Below are positions 35,104 to 43,263 of a stretch of 64,000 nucleotides of DNA, in pieces. Numbering within the stretch: the first letter of the stretch is position 1; each line of letters begins with the position of its first letter. Made by a program: the position numbers and the translations under genes. This DNA is from an uncultured Pedobacter sp. GTDB lineage: Bacteria; Bacteroidota; Bacteroidia; Sphingobacteriales; Sphingobacteriaceae. The stretch covers positions 62,001-126,000 of the forward strand of contig NZ_CAMLIG010000011.1 in NCBI RefSeq assembly GCF_946480185.1, in the 5' to 3' direction. The notes below the pieces were generated by a model. That model did no database searches and was not told the DNA's origin. It saw only the letters and a list, made by a program, of their open reading frames with translations.

Positions 35104-35499
35104 ATGAAATTATCATTTATAATTATAGACGACAGAGAGTTAGATTGTTATATAGCAGAAAAACTGATTCAGAAAACTGGGATAAGTACATTTAATCTCA
35201 TATTTAATGATGCTTTTTCTGCCCTAGCTTTTATTGAAAAAACAAGGGTTACAGATGTGCCCACTGTTATTTTGCTAGATATTATGATGCCTGTTATGAA
35301 TGGTTTTGAATTTATAGAGAAATTTGAAAAATTAGCCGAAGAAATTAAAAATAATTATAGAATAATACCTATTACAACCTCTTTGAATAAATACGACCTT
35401 AAAAAAATAAGTGAATATCAGTCTGTAGTTGCAGTGTTAAAAAAGCCTTACACCGCTGAAGCTTTACTTAATGCTGTTCAAAAAATAAGCGAAGCTTAA
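35104..35499 (+). CDS. Stand-alone response regulator receiver
   Basis: The 131-residue protein is one receiver domain (D9-D10 acidic pair in IIDDRELDCY, phospho-acceptor D59 in VILLDIMMPVMNGFEF, and the LKKPY lysine near 115). It has no output domain, so it must act by protein contact or by passing phosphate on. It lies 5 bases after the receiver-kinase gene and ends the operon; its last 4 bases overlap the convergent receiver gene. It is probably the final target of the kinase pair. Confidence 0.9.
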   Translation: MKLSFIIIDDRELDCYIAEKLIQKTGISTFNLIFNDAFSALAFIEKTRVTDVPTVILLDIMMPVMNGFEFIEKFEKLAEEIKNNYRIIPITTSLNKYDLKKISEYQSVVAVLKKPYTAEALLNAVQKISEA

Positions 35500-35960
35500 G
35501 ACAATAATTTTTGACGTAGTAAAAATTCCAATTGATCATTGGAAGTGGCTAATTTTTCGTTCATGCTTTCTACTTCACGTTTTTCCAATAGAACCTCATA
35601 CGCTCTTTTAATCGTCATATCCAGTTCTTCTTCGTTCCAAGGCTTGGTTAAATAGTGAAATATTTTACCTTTATTTACAGCATCAACTACAGCGTTCATA
35701 TCTGCGTAGCCCGTTAAAAGTATACGCATAGGTTCAGGATATTTTTCAAGTACTTTTTCAAGAAACTCTACACCGGTCATTTTAGGCATCCGCTGGTCTG
35801 TGATAATCACATCTACCGGAAATCTTTCCATGATCGTTAGCGCTTCATCTCCACTTATTGCAATGTGCACTTTGTATTTTATCCTAAAATTTGCTTTAAA
35901 TGAAATAAGATTATTTTCTTCATCATCTACATAGAGTATCGTAATCTTTTTGTCTGACAT
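35496..35960 (-). CDS. Response regulator with C-terminal coiled coil
   Basis: The 154-residue protein has a receiver (1-125; DD at 12-13, D55 in VIITDQRMPKMTGVEF, K near 106 in YLTKPW) and a C-terminal helix (125-154, EKREVESMNEKLATSNDQLEF) likely to form a coiled coil. The type resembles receivers that precede HD-GYP or kinase domains. No output domain follows. The receiver is closely related to the first domain of the protein encoded at 34013-35098, suggesting a gene duplication. The gene faces the operon and overlaps its last gene by 4 bases. Confidence 0.88.
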   Translation of the reverse strand: MSDKKITILYVDDEENNLISFKANFRIKYKVHIAISGDEALTIMERFPVDVIITDQRMPKMTGVEFLEKVLEKYPEPMRILLTGYADMNAVVDAVNKGKIFHYLTKPWNEEELDMTIKRAYEVLLEKREVESMNEKLATSNDQLEFLLRQKLLS

Positions 35961-36352
35961 TGCTGAAAATATTGTAAAGATGTTGTAGTAATTAATTATT
36001 CTTAAATATACACAAACTGTGTTTTAAAAACACAAAGATAATTTTAAAAACGTATTAATCTTAAAAATTGGATACATCAAATTTACCTGATCACCTTTGG
36101 CATTTGTGTATTATATCTAGTCTGAATTTTCTAATTATTTTGGGAACAAGACATAAGATAAGCCAACTTGTTTTTTTTAATATATAAGTTTTACAAATAT
36201 TTTGAGAAAACGCTGCTTTAGAACTTCATTTTAGGCTAGTGTTCAAGACGTCACAATGAGTGATGGTTAAGCAGACAAACATCACACAGTTAAATCTCCA
36301 TAAAAGAGGAAGCTACTTTTTGTGTAGCTTCCTTTTGAATCATTATAATCTC
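35961..36352. other. 392-bp AT-rich intergenic region
   Basis: The promoter of the minus-strand receiver gene should be in the first 100 bases, but no exact consensus is seen. The end holds the hairpin at 36303-36336. I see no gene here. Confidence 0.5.
36303..36336. terminator. Hairpin terminator after the T9SS cargo gene
   Basis: A stem of 10 perfect pairs (AGGAAGCTAC at 36307-36316 with its complement at 36324-36333), extended by G-T and A-T pairs to about 13, encloses a TTTTTGT loop. A-run and T-run flanks make it suitable as a terminator for the minus-strand gene ending at 36353. Confidence 0.75.
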
Positions 36353-38287
36353 TTATTGTAACCATATTTTCTTAGTAACAGTTTTGCCATGGGTACTCGC
36401 TTTTAAAATATATACACCTCTTTGTAGAGAAGACACATTAATTTCTTGTCTTCCAAAAAAAATGGGTTTTTCAAGCACTTTTTGACCAGCCAAATTATAT
36501 ATAGCTAAGTTATAAGATTTGTTGAAATCTACCGATAACTTGTCAACTGTTGGATTAGGATAGCAACTAAAATTGTCAAAAATAGAATTGTTGTCTTCAA
36601 TTTTAAATGGCACTAAATAGTTGTTTTGGTTGTTAATTGCTGATACAGAGTTAAAATAAGGGCTGTTGTCTAAAGGCTCAACGGTGATAGCATCAATTCC
36701 TAAATCATAACCCGAGCCAGTTTTGCCCTGCACCGTAAATTTATAATTATAGCTAATTGTGCCGGGGAGATTGCTAAAATAAAAAGGACCTAAAGTTACC
36801 TCTGACAAGGAGTTGGTAGCATTGTAACAGTCTACTACATTTGGCAAAGTTTGACTTCCGATAGAAAGTTTGAATTTCCCGTATGATGGTCCTGTTCTGT
36901 ATTTAACCTTAACATAGCATGATTGTTTTTGGGTTTGTTTTAAAGTGTACTGTATATAGTCGTTTACTGCATCAGCTGATAGTTTAGATATAAATCCACC
37001 GCTTGCGCCTCCAATTAGGTAATCTGCATTTGTATCTCCCGAACTTGTGGTAGTTCCTTGTGCTTCTGCTTCATAAACGTGTAAATAATCACCAAGCGTG
37101 GTGTTCATTATTGCTTTGTAATATGTGTAAGTGCCAGAATATGAGCCATCCGCTCTTCTAATTCCTACACCAACTCCTTGCGCTTCTGTAGCATTTTGTC
37201 CTGGAGGCAAGGTTACGCCGTCTCTAAGACCATTGTCATATATATCCCAGTGAAGAATATATCTCACACCGAATTTTAACGCTAACTCTGTATTTCGTTG
37301 CATAATTTGCCTACATAAGCGGTCACTATATTCTGTATGTTCTGGAATCGGTCCGCCGGTTACGTTTTTTAGTTCGTAAGTTCCCGTTTCGCCTATATAA
37401 ATGTCATTGGCACCGTAAAGGGCAGAGGAAGGACATTTGTCTTTAATATATTGGAGTGTCCCATTAAAATCATCTTCGTAACCAACAATATTCGTTTTCC
37501 AGTTTGAAAAAGAATACAGATCCATATTTAAGTTTGGAACAATCCTATCAATCATTGTTGGCCACGGGTATGTTTTTCTGATAGACACATGGTTAAATTC
37601 AGCCGCTCCAACAACCATTACGCCGGGTTTGTTTGCCGCGTTTCTGGCATCGGTAATGGCATTTTGGCGTATTTGGAACCATCTAGTTAGTCCGTTAATT
37701 CGGGCATCTTGAACAGCCACAGATGGCAAGGGGTTTTCATTTACAAATCCAAGCATCCCATCTCCTTCCCAGTTAGCTAAAACAAAAGTTTTACCAGTGT
37801 TGGCGTAAGTGTTACAGAGGTAGGTAGTTAAATTGTAAATTTCGTTATATAAATTAGTTTCTTCTGTAGTACTAATGCCGTCTTGGAAATAGGTTACATT
37901 TCCTCCGTTTGTCATTTCGTAAGTGGTGAGGATATAGGTTTTAAATTGCGGTCTGCTAAAAGCATCTTGAAAGTAACTCGTTTGTGCCAATGCGGTTAAA
38001 TTTGTGAAAGCCGGCCAGTTATTACCCCAATAACTGGGATAAGAGCTAGCACTAGATCGACCCATAAAAAGTTTGATTACCCGCGTACCCATCGCTTGAA
38101 TTTCGTCAACACCTTCTTTCATAAAATCTTTTGACGGATCAAAATGGTATTTCCCATTCATGTGTATTATACCTAAAACATCTTTTATTTGGGTAGATGC
38201 TGGATAGGGTGTTTGAGCATGACTCTTATCGTAGCAGAGTAAATTTATACTCAAAAAGAAAATAAGGTAGTAAATCTGTTTTTTCAT
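36353..38287 (-). CDS. Secreted putative glycosidase with CBM-like domain and T9SS sorting tail
   Basis: The 644-residue protein has a signal peptide (1-24), an uncharacterised catalytic-looking domain (about 30-400), a CBM6/35-like beta-sandwich (about 405-550, beginning VYEAEAQG) and a type IX secretion sorting domain (about 575-644; CYPNPTVDKLSVDF, GVYILK), so it is exported across the outer membrane. Glutamates E174 (NWEGDG) and E300 (IGETGTYE) are spaced like the acid/base and nucleophile of clan A barrels, and E230 (AAEFN) is also shared with its paralogue at 49501. I do not recognise a named glycoside hydrolase family. It is divergent from the GH2 gene. Confidence 0.75.
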   Translation of the reverse strand: MKKQIYYLIFFLSINLLCYDKSHAQTPYPASTQIKDVLGIIHMNGKYHFDPSKDFMKEGVDEIQAMGTRVIKLFMGRSSASSYPSYWGNNWPAFTNLTALAQTSYFQDAFSRPQFKTYILTTYEMTNGGNVTYFQDGISTTEETNLYNEIYNLTTYLCNTYANTGKTFVLANWEGDGMLGFVNENPLPSVAVQDARINGLTRWFQIRQNAITDARNAANKPGVMVVGAAEFNHVSIRKTYPWPTMIDRIVPNLNMDLYSFSNWKTNIVGYEDDFNGTLQYIKDKCPSSALYGANDIYIGETGTYELKNVTGGPIPEHTEYSDRLCRQIMQRNTELALKFGVRYILHWDIYDNGLRDGVTLPPGQNATEAQGVGVGIRRADGSYSGTYTYYKAIMNTTLGDYLHVYEAEAQGTTTSSGDTNADYLIGGASGGFISKLSADAVNDYIQYTLKQTQKQSCYVKVKYRTGPSYGKFKLSIGSQTLPNVVDCYNATNSLSEVTLGPFYFSNLPGTISYNYKFTVQGKTGSGYDLGIDAITVEPLDNSPYFNSVSAINNQNNYLVPFKIEDNNSIFDNFSCYPNPTVDKLSVDFNKSYNLAIYNLAGQKVLEKPIFFGRQEINVSSLQRGVYILKASTHGKTVTKKIWLQ

Positions 38288-38608
38288 AATTGTTTATTAA
38301 GTGGTTAGTATTATTGGAGTTATGTATAAAACAAATCAGATACAATTAACCCTAACCAGTCAGAGGATAATTTTTTATTGATATGTTGGGATTTCTTCGT
38401 TTTAAAAAAAGTTACCTGTTTTTTGGAAATTTTATTGATAAAAAATCAGGAATTGGGTAGGGTAAATGAAGGTTGGTTTGTTTAGTTGTTGTAACCTAAA
38501 ACAAAACCATTTGTGGAATAATAATTAAAATCTCATAAAAATTGTCATTTAGTTTTTTTTGAGACTTATATTGAATATATATACCTAATAAAACCAAATT
38601 ATAACAGT
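38288..38608. other. 321-bp divergent promoter region
   Basis: It separates the T9SS-exported putative glycosidase (minus) and the GH2 gene (plus) and must contain both promoters. The sequence is AT-rich with T-runs, and no exact TAnnTTTG box or strong inverted repeat was found. I see no gene. Confidence 0.5.
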
Positions 38609-41101
38609 ATGATCAAACGTATTTCTTTATTTCTGTTTTTTACCATTCTGATATTAAATCGAGGGCATTTATACGCCCAGGAAGATGAGAACATCACTCA
38701 TATTACAAAAGGAATAACTTACCAGAAATTCGAGAATTCAGGAAGAATTGTTGATGTTAAGTTGAATTTTGATAAAAATTGGCGTTTTCAACTAGGAGAT
38801 GTACCCGGTTTTTACGAGATGAACTTTAATGATACTAATTGGCGAAAGCTAAATCTTCCGCATGATTGGTCTGTAGAAGGAAAAATTGATAAAAATAACC
38901 CCAGCAAAATACAGGGAGGTTTTTTTCCAACGGGTATTGGGTGCTATCGCAAGTCTTTTGATTTGGATACTAATTTTAAAGGAAAGCGGATTAAAATGAG
39001 GTTTGACGGTGTTTATATGAATTCTTCCGTTTACGTTAATGGAAATTTTGTTGCCAATAGACCTTACGGTTTTAGCACATTTGAGCTTGATATTACCCCA
39101 TATTTAAATTTTGATGGAGGTAAAAACCTTGTAGCGGTTAGGGTAGATAATTCTTTACAACCCAGCGCCCGATGGTATACAGGCTCTGGAATCAATAGAA
39201 ATGTTTATCTGATAGTAACGGAACAACAGCATTTCCAATCTTTTAAAACGTTTTTTAAAACAGATTCCATAAAAAATAAGGTTGCTTATGCCACCGTGGC
39301 TTGCCAAATAGTATCTAACAACTATAATGAAAGCGAGCAAATTAAATTCCAGGCGAGGCCAGAAGATGTTAAACGTATTGAAAAAGACGCAAAAGTTGTT
39401 GCTCTGTTAAAAGACCAGACAGGGAATATCATCGCTCAAACCTCCCAAAACTTTAAGCTTAAAGATTATCAGTCAAAAGATATTCAGTTGCCATTCCATA
39501 TCAAAAATCCATTACTTTGGTCGGCCGTTACCCCAAATTTATACAAATTGGATCTCCAGCTTTGGATTAACGATGAGCTGGTAAATAACGATAAGCAGGA
39601 AGTAGGTATCAGGAAGATTACTTTTGACAGTAATACGGGCATGTCTGTAAATGGAGAAAAAGTAGTGGTTAAAGGAGTATGCTTGCATAAAGACGCTGGT
39701 TCATTTGGTACCGCTGTTCCTAAGGATGTTTGGCGCTTTCGTTTGTCAAAACTAAAAGCACTAGGTTGTAACGCAATTCGTACTCATGGACCAGTTGATC
39801 CGATATTTTTAGATGTATGTGATGAGATGGGTTTTTATGTAATGGCAGAAGCTTTTGATGAATGGGAGCGGAATTGGCAATTTGGACTTTCCGAAGATCC
39901 AACAGGTAAAGTACCTTATGGTTACCATTTGTTTTTTAAGCAATGGGCAAAAACAGATTTGCAGGATATGGTAAAAAGAGACAGAAACCATCCTTCTGTT
40001 TTTATGTATTCTATCGGGAATGAAGTGCCCGAACAGCGTTTTGATGAGGGTACAAAAACCTTAGTTAAACTTAAAAATTGGGTCGAAGATGAAGATAAAA
40101 CCCGGCCGGTTACTGTTGGTGCCGATTGGTCTGTTTGGGCAAATAAAACCGGCTTTATGGATTCGCTTGATGTTGCGGGGTATAATTACCCTGATAGGTA
40201 TTTTAAGGAACAATATAAGGAACAGCATTTGTCTTATCCTGATCGGATTTTATTAGGTACAGAAAATTATGAAGATCTGAACAATTGGCTAAAGGTACGA
40301 GATAACAAGTTTGTAGTTGGTCTGTTTTTATGGGTAGGTATTGATTATTTGGGAGAGGCAGTGCAGTGGCCAAGAAAAGGTTGGGAATGGGGATTAATTG
40401 ATATTGCATCATTTGAAAAACCATTATATTACTACTGGCAGGCATTTTGGTCAGTAAAACCGATGGTTCATATTGCTGTTAAAGTAAAAAATGATCATCC
40501 ATTTGAATGGAAACCCTATAGTTTAGCATCTCATTGGAATTTTTCTGATAAAGATTTAATAGATACGGTTTATGTGATGAGTAATACGGCCGAAGTAGAA
40601 CTTTTCCAGAATGGAAAAAGTTTGGGACGTAAAAAAGTAAATCCAGATACTTACCAAGCAATTTATCACGTTAAATACAAAGCTGGGGAACTCACTGCCA
40701 ATGCTTATCGCGATACAAAATTGGTAGCAACGCACAGTGTTAAAACCGCAAAGGAGCCATTAAAGCTGGCAATTGTAAATTTGCAATCTGGGGGTAAAAA
40801 ATCTGATGATGGCTTAATCTTCCTGTCAGTAGAAATGCAGGATAAACTGGGTACCCGCTGTCCGTTTGGAAATTCAGAAGTTAAGGTTTCTGTTGAGGGT
40901 GCTGGAGAACTTGTAGGCCTGGATTCGGGAGATCAATTTAATCATGAGCTTTATAAACAAAATTCTCGGAAAGCATATCAGGGTAGGTTATTACTCACGG
41001 TTAAACCTACCGGAAAAGGGGAAATGAAAATAAAATGTTCAGCAGAGGGACTAAAAAGTGCTGAGATGAAAATTGTAAATGACGATCTTAAAAATGATTA
41101 G
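38609..41101 (+). CDS. Glycoside hydrolase family 2, beta-galactosidase type
   Basis: The 830-residue protein has a signal peptide (about 1-23), the GH2 sugar-binding jelly roll (45-225; LPHDWSVEG, RFDGVYMNSSVYVNG), an immunoglobulin-like domain (235-345), a TIM barrel (about 350-650) and C-terminal Ig-like regions of the DUF4982 type. The barrel carries NAIRTHGPVDPIFLDVCDEMGFYVMAEAFDEW, the acid/base E472 in SIGNEV and a probable nucleophile E552 in LGTENYED. It removes terminal beta-linked sugars, most likely galactose, in the periplasm. It stands alone upstream of the ECF sigma gene and ends in a terminator. Confidence 0.9.
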   Translation: MIKRISLFLFFTILILNRGHLYAQEDENITHITKGITYQKFENSGRIVDVKLNFDKNWRFQLGDVPGFYEMNFNDTNWRKLNLPHDWSVEGKIDKNNPSKIQGGFFPTGIGCYRKSFDLDTNFKGKRIKMRFDGVYMNSSVYVNGNFVANRPYGFSTFELDITPYLNFDGGKNLVAVRVDNSLQPSARWYTGSGINRNVYLIVTEQQHFQSFKTFFKTDSIKNKVAYATVACQIVSNNYNESEQIKFQARPEDVKRIEKDAKVVALLKDQTGNIIAQTSQNFKLKDYQSKDIQLPFHIKNPLLWSAVTPNLYKLDLQLWINDELVNNDKQEVGIRKITFDSNTGMSVNGEKVVVKGVCLHKDAGSFGTAVPKDVWRFRLSKLKALGCNAIRTHGPVDPIFLDVCDEMGFYVMAEAFDEWERNWQFGLSEDPTGKVPYGYHLFFKQWAKTDLQDMVKRDRNHPSVFMYSIGNEVPEQRFDEGTKTLVKLKNWVEDEDKTRPVTVGADWSVWANKTGFMDSLDVAGYNYPDRYFKEQYKEQHLSYPDRILLGTENYEDLNNWLKVRDNKFVVGLFLWVGIDYLGEAVQWPRKGWEWGLIDIASFEKPLYYYWQAFWSVKPMVHIAVKVKNDHPFEWKPYSLASHWNFSDKDLIDTVYVMSNTAEVELFQNGKSLGRKKVNPDTYQAIYHVKYKAGELTANAYRDTKLVATHSVKTAKEPLKLAIVNLQSGGKKSDDGLIFLSVEMQDKLGTRCPFGNSEVKVSVEGAGELVGLDSGDQFNHELYKQNSRKAYQGRLLLTVKPTGKGEMKIKCSAEGLKSAEMKIVNDDLKND

Positions 41102-41452
41102 AATAGTTTTTATTTAATATTCCTTTTCTAGAAGCAAAAATCTTCCGTTTAACTATTTAAATTCCAGTCTAGTAAAAACCCTCAGTGAGGGTTTTTAATT
41201 TTAAAAAGCTTTATAATAGAGATTAATGGATATGTCGGTTTCGAGTTGGAGATCAAAACAATAAATTTAACGTATTAAAAAAAACTTAAACAGACTTTAT
41301 GTTTTGTTTGCTTTAAATACTAAATTAGAATATAAATAAGTCGTTTTTGCATCTATTTTTTTGATAAATAAATGTAAGAATGACATTTATTAATTATCTT
41401 TAAAACATAGAGTTATTATAACAACTGCACTTAATTGGAGAAGATTGAAAAT
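41102..41452. other. Intergenic region before the ECF sigma gene
   Basis: The terminator of the GH2 gene is at 41174-41196. Near the sigma gene, TATCTTTA (41395-41402) is a 7 of 8 match to the -7 consensus. Nothing else was seen. Confidence 0.4.
41174..41196 (+). terminator. Hairpin terminator of the GH2 gene
   Basis: A perfect 10-bp stem (AAAAACCCTC at 41174-41183 with its complement at 41187-41196) with an AGT loop ends in a T-run on the plus strand. It is 73 bases past the GH2 stop. Confidence 0.88.
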
Positions 41453-42034
41453 ATGACAGAGCAGAATTTTCTTAGTAATCCTCTGGATAAAGAAAACTTT
41501 CGCGTAATTTTTAAAGAAAATTATAAGCCGCTTTTGTTTTTAAGTAAAAGTTATTTACAAGACGAAGATGAAGCTGAAGGAATTGTACAGGAAGCATTTG
41601 TAAAATTATGGGAGATTCGGGACGATTTAAAAGAAAACACAAACTACCGAAATTTTTTATTTAAAATAGTTAAAAATAGTTGCCTCAACGTTTTAAAACG
41701 CCGACAAATTCTTTCTAGACATCATGAGAATATTAAGGAGACCGCAGAACTTCACTACCAATATGAAAGTTTAAATAGAATAGGATTTGATTATTTACAA
41801 GTAAAAGAGTTAAAAGAAAAAATTGATTTATCCATCCGAAATTTGCCAGAACACTGTCGGGTAGTTTTTGAACTAAGCCGATTCGAGGAACTCAAAAATC
41901 GCGAAATAGCGGAAAAATTAGGAGTCTCTCAAAAAACTGTAGAAGCACATCTCACAAAAGCGCTTAAAATACTTCGTACGGAGTTAAAAGATTACCTTCC
42001 ATTAATTGCGCTTTTAACCCGTATTCTGCACTGA
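41453..42034 (+). CDS. ECF-type RNA polymerase sigma factor (Bacteroides expansion family)
   Basis: The 193-residue protein has the sigma-70 region 2 (FRVIFKENYKPLLFLSKSYLQDEDEAEGIVQEAFVKLWE) and region 4 helix-turn-helix (LPEHCRVVFELSRFEELKNREIAEKLGVSQKTVEAHLTKALKIL). This family works with FecR anti-sigma factors and TonB-dependent SusC receptors to switch on uptake genes when the glycan is imported. The FecR gene follows at 52 bases and a SusC with an STN signalling domain comes next. I chose ATG 41453; an in-frame TTG at 41435 would add 6 residues (MEKIEN). Confidence 0.92.
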   Translation: MTEQNFLSNPLDKENFRVIFKENYKPLLFLSKSYLQDEDEAEGIVQEAFVKLWEIRDDLKENTNYRNFLFKIVKNSCLNVLKRRQILSRHHENIKETAELHYQYESLNRIGFDYLQVKELKEKIDLSIRNLPEHCRVVFELSRFEELKNREIAEKLGVSQKTVEAHLTKALKILRTELKDYLPLIALLTRILH

Positions 42035-42086
42035 TAAAAAAATACAAATTATTTTTATTTACTCATTAGGGTAAAAGATAGTTTAT

Positions 42087-43106
42087 TTGTTTTTATATCA
42101 AAGCAGAAACAAATTGGACTCAAATCTATTATCTAAAGTTATTACCGGAGAGGCAAACCATGCCGAAAGGGAAGAGTTTTACGAAAGCTTAAAAGAAGAT
42201 AAGCAAGCTGAAGAAACTTTTTACGAGGTTAAAAGTTTATGGCTAAAAATAGGATCTCAGTATTTAAGTTCAAATGTAGATGTTGAATTTGAAAAGCTCT
42301 GGGCTCAACTTTCTATTCCAGAAAAACCGTCATTTTTTGTAAATATTAGGAGAATTAAACAATACGCAGCAATTGTTCTTTGTGTACTATCTGTGGGTTT
42401 ATTTGCGGGATATTTTATTACAAAAAATAAATTATCAAGTGAAGGTACTGCCTTGCAAAAGTTCACTACTACTAAAGGTGGTATAACAATGATAGAATTG
42501 GGCGACGGAACCAAAGTATGGTTAAATTCAGGAACCGAACTTACTTATCATGTTGATGCAAAAACTAAACAAAGAGTTGCTGAACTAAACGGCGAGGCCT
42601 ATTTTAAGGTAAAGCACAATCAATATCTTCCATTTTCAGTTAAAGTGGACAAAATTGTGATACGTGATATCGGGACATCTTTTAATATTAAAGGATATCC
42701 AAAAGATCATAATGTAGTTACAACCTTAATAGAGGGAGAAGCTCATGTGCTTTCTGCCAAAGGTGGCTTTTTAATGGGTTTAACGCCAGGTCAAAGTGCA
42801 ATCTTCTCTAAATCTGAAAAAAGTTTAAAGCGAGTAGCACTTAATGAGAGCGTAGTAAGTGCATGGAAAGAACAGAAATTTGTTTTTCAAGACCAAACCT
42901 TACAGGAGATTTTCCAAGAAATCAGCGGTTGGTATAATGTGGAATTTAAATTTCAGGATAATAGGTTTAAAAATTATCAGTACACATTATGTGTTAAAAA
43001 AACAACCAGTCTTGCCAATATGCTTAAAATGTTAAAGCTTACAACAAAGTTAAACTATAAGATTATTGAACAAGCTGGAAAGCCAAATAAAGTTGTTATT
43101 TACTAA
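42087..43106 (+). CDS. FecR-family anti-sigma factor
   Basis: The 339-residue protein has a cytoplasmic helical part (1-85) that binds the sigma factor, one membrane helix (92-112, QYAAIVLCVLSVGLFAGYF), a FecR domain (about 125-215; TTKGGITMIELGDGTKVWLNSGTELTY, LNGEAYFKVKH) and a C-terminal DUF4974-type domain (about 260-339; FVFQDQTLQEIFQEISGWYNVEF). It passes the signal of substrate-loaded SusC from the periplasm to the ECF sigma factor. The start is uncertain: there is no ATG near, and TTG 42087 or a TTG 10 codons later (MDSNLL..) both fit. Confidence 0.9.
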   Translation: MFLYQSRNKLDSNLLSKVITGEANHAEREEFYESLKEDKQAEETFYEVKSLWLKIGSQYLSSNVDVEFEKLWAQLSIPEKPSFFVNIRRIKQYAAIVLCVLSVGLFAGYFITKNKLSSEGTALQKFTTTKGGITMIELGDGTKVWLNSGTELTYHVDAKTKQRVAELNGEAYFKVKHNQYLPFSVKVDKIVIRDIGTSFNIKGYPKDHNVVTTLIEGEAHVLSAKGGFLMGLTPGQSAIFSKSEKSLKRVALNESVVSAWKEQKFVFQDQTLQEIFQEISGWYNVEFKFQDNRFKNYQYTLCVKKTTSLANMLKMLKLTTKLNYKIIEQAGKPNKVVIY

Positions 43107-43263
43107 ATATTGAATCTAAATGTTAACTAAAATAAATTGCCTATGTAATATAATGCGATACTAAATAAGCATGTAAAGAGGGGAGGCTTAACATGAAACT
43201 TAAAATTAAAGCTTTTGTTTTCTGAAATAAAAAGCTATTACTTAACCAACGATAACCTAAATT

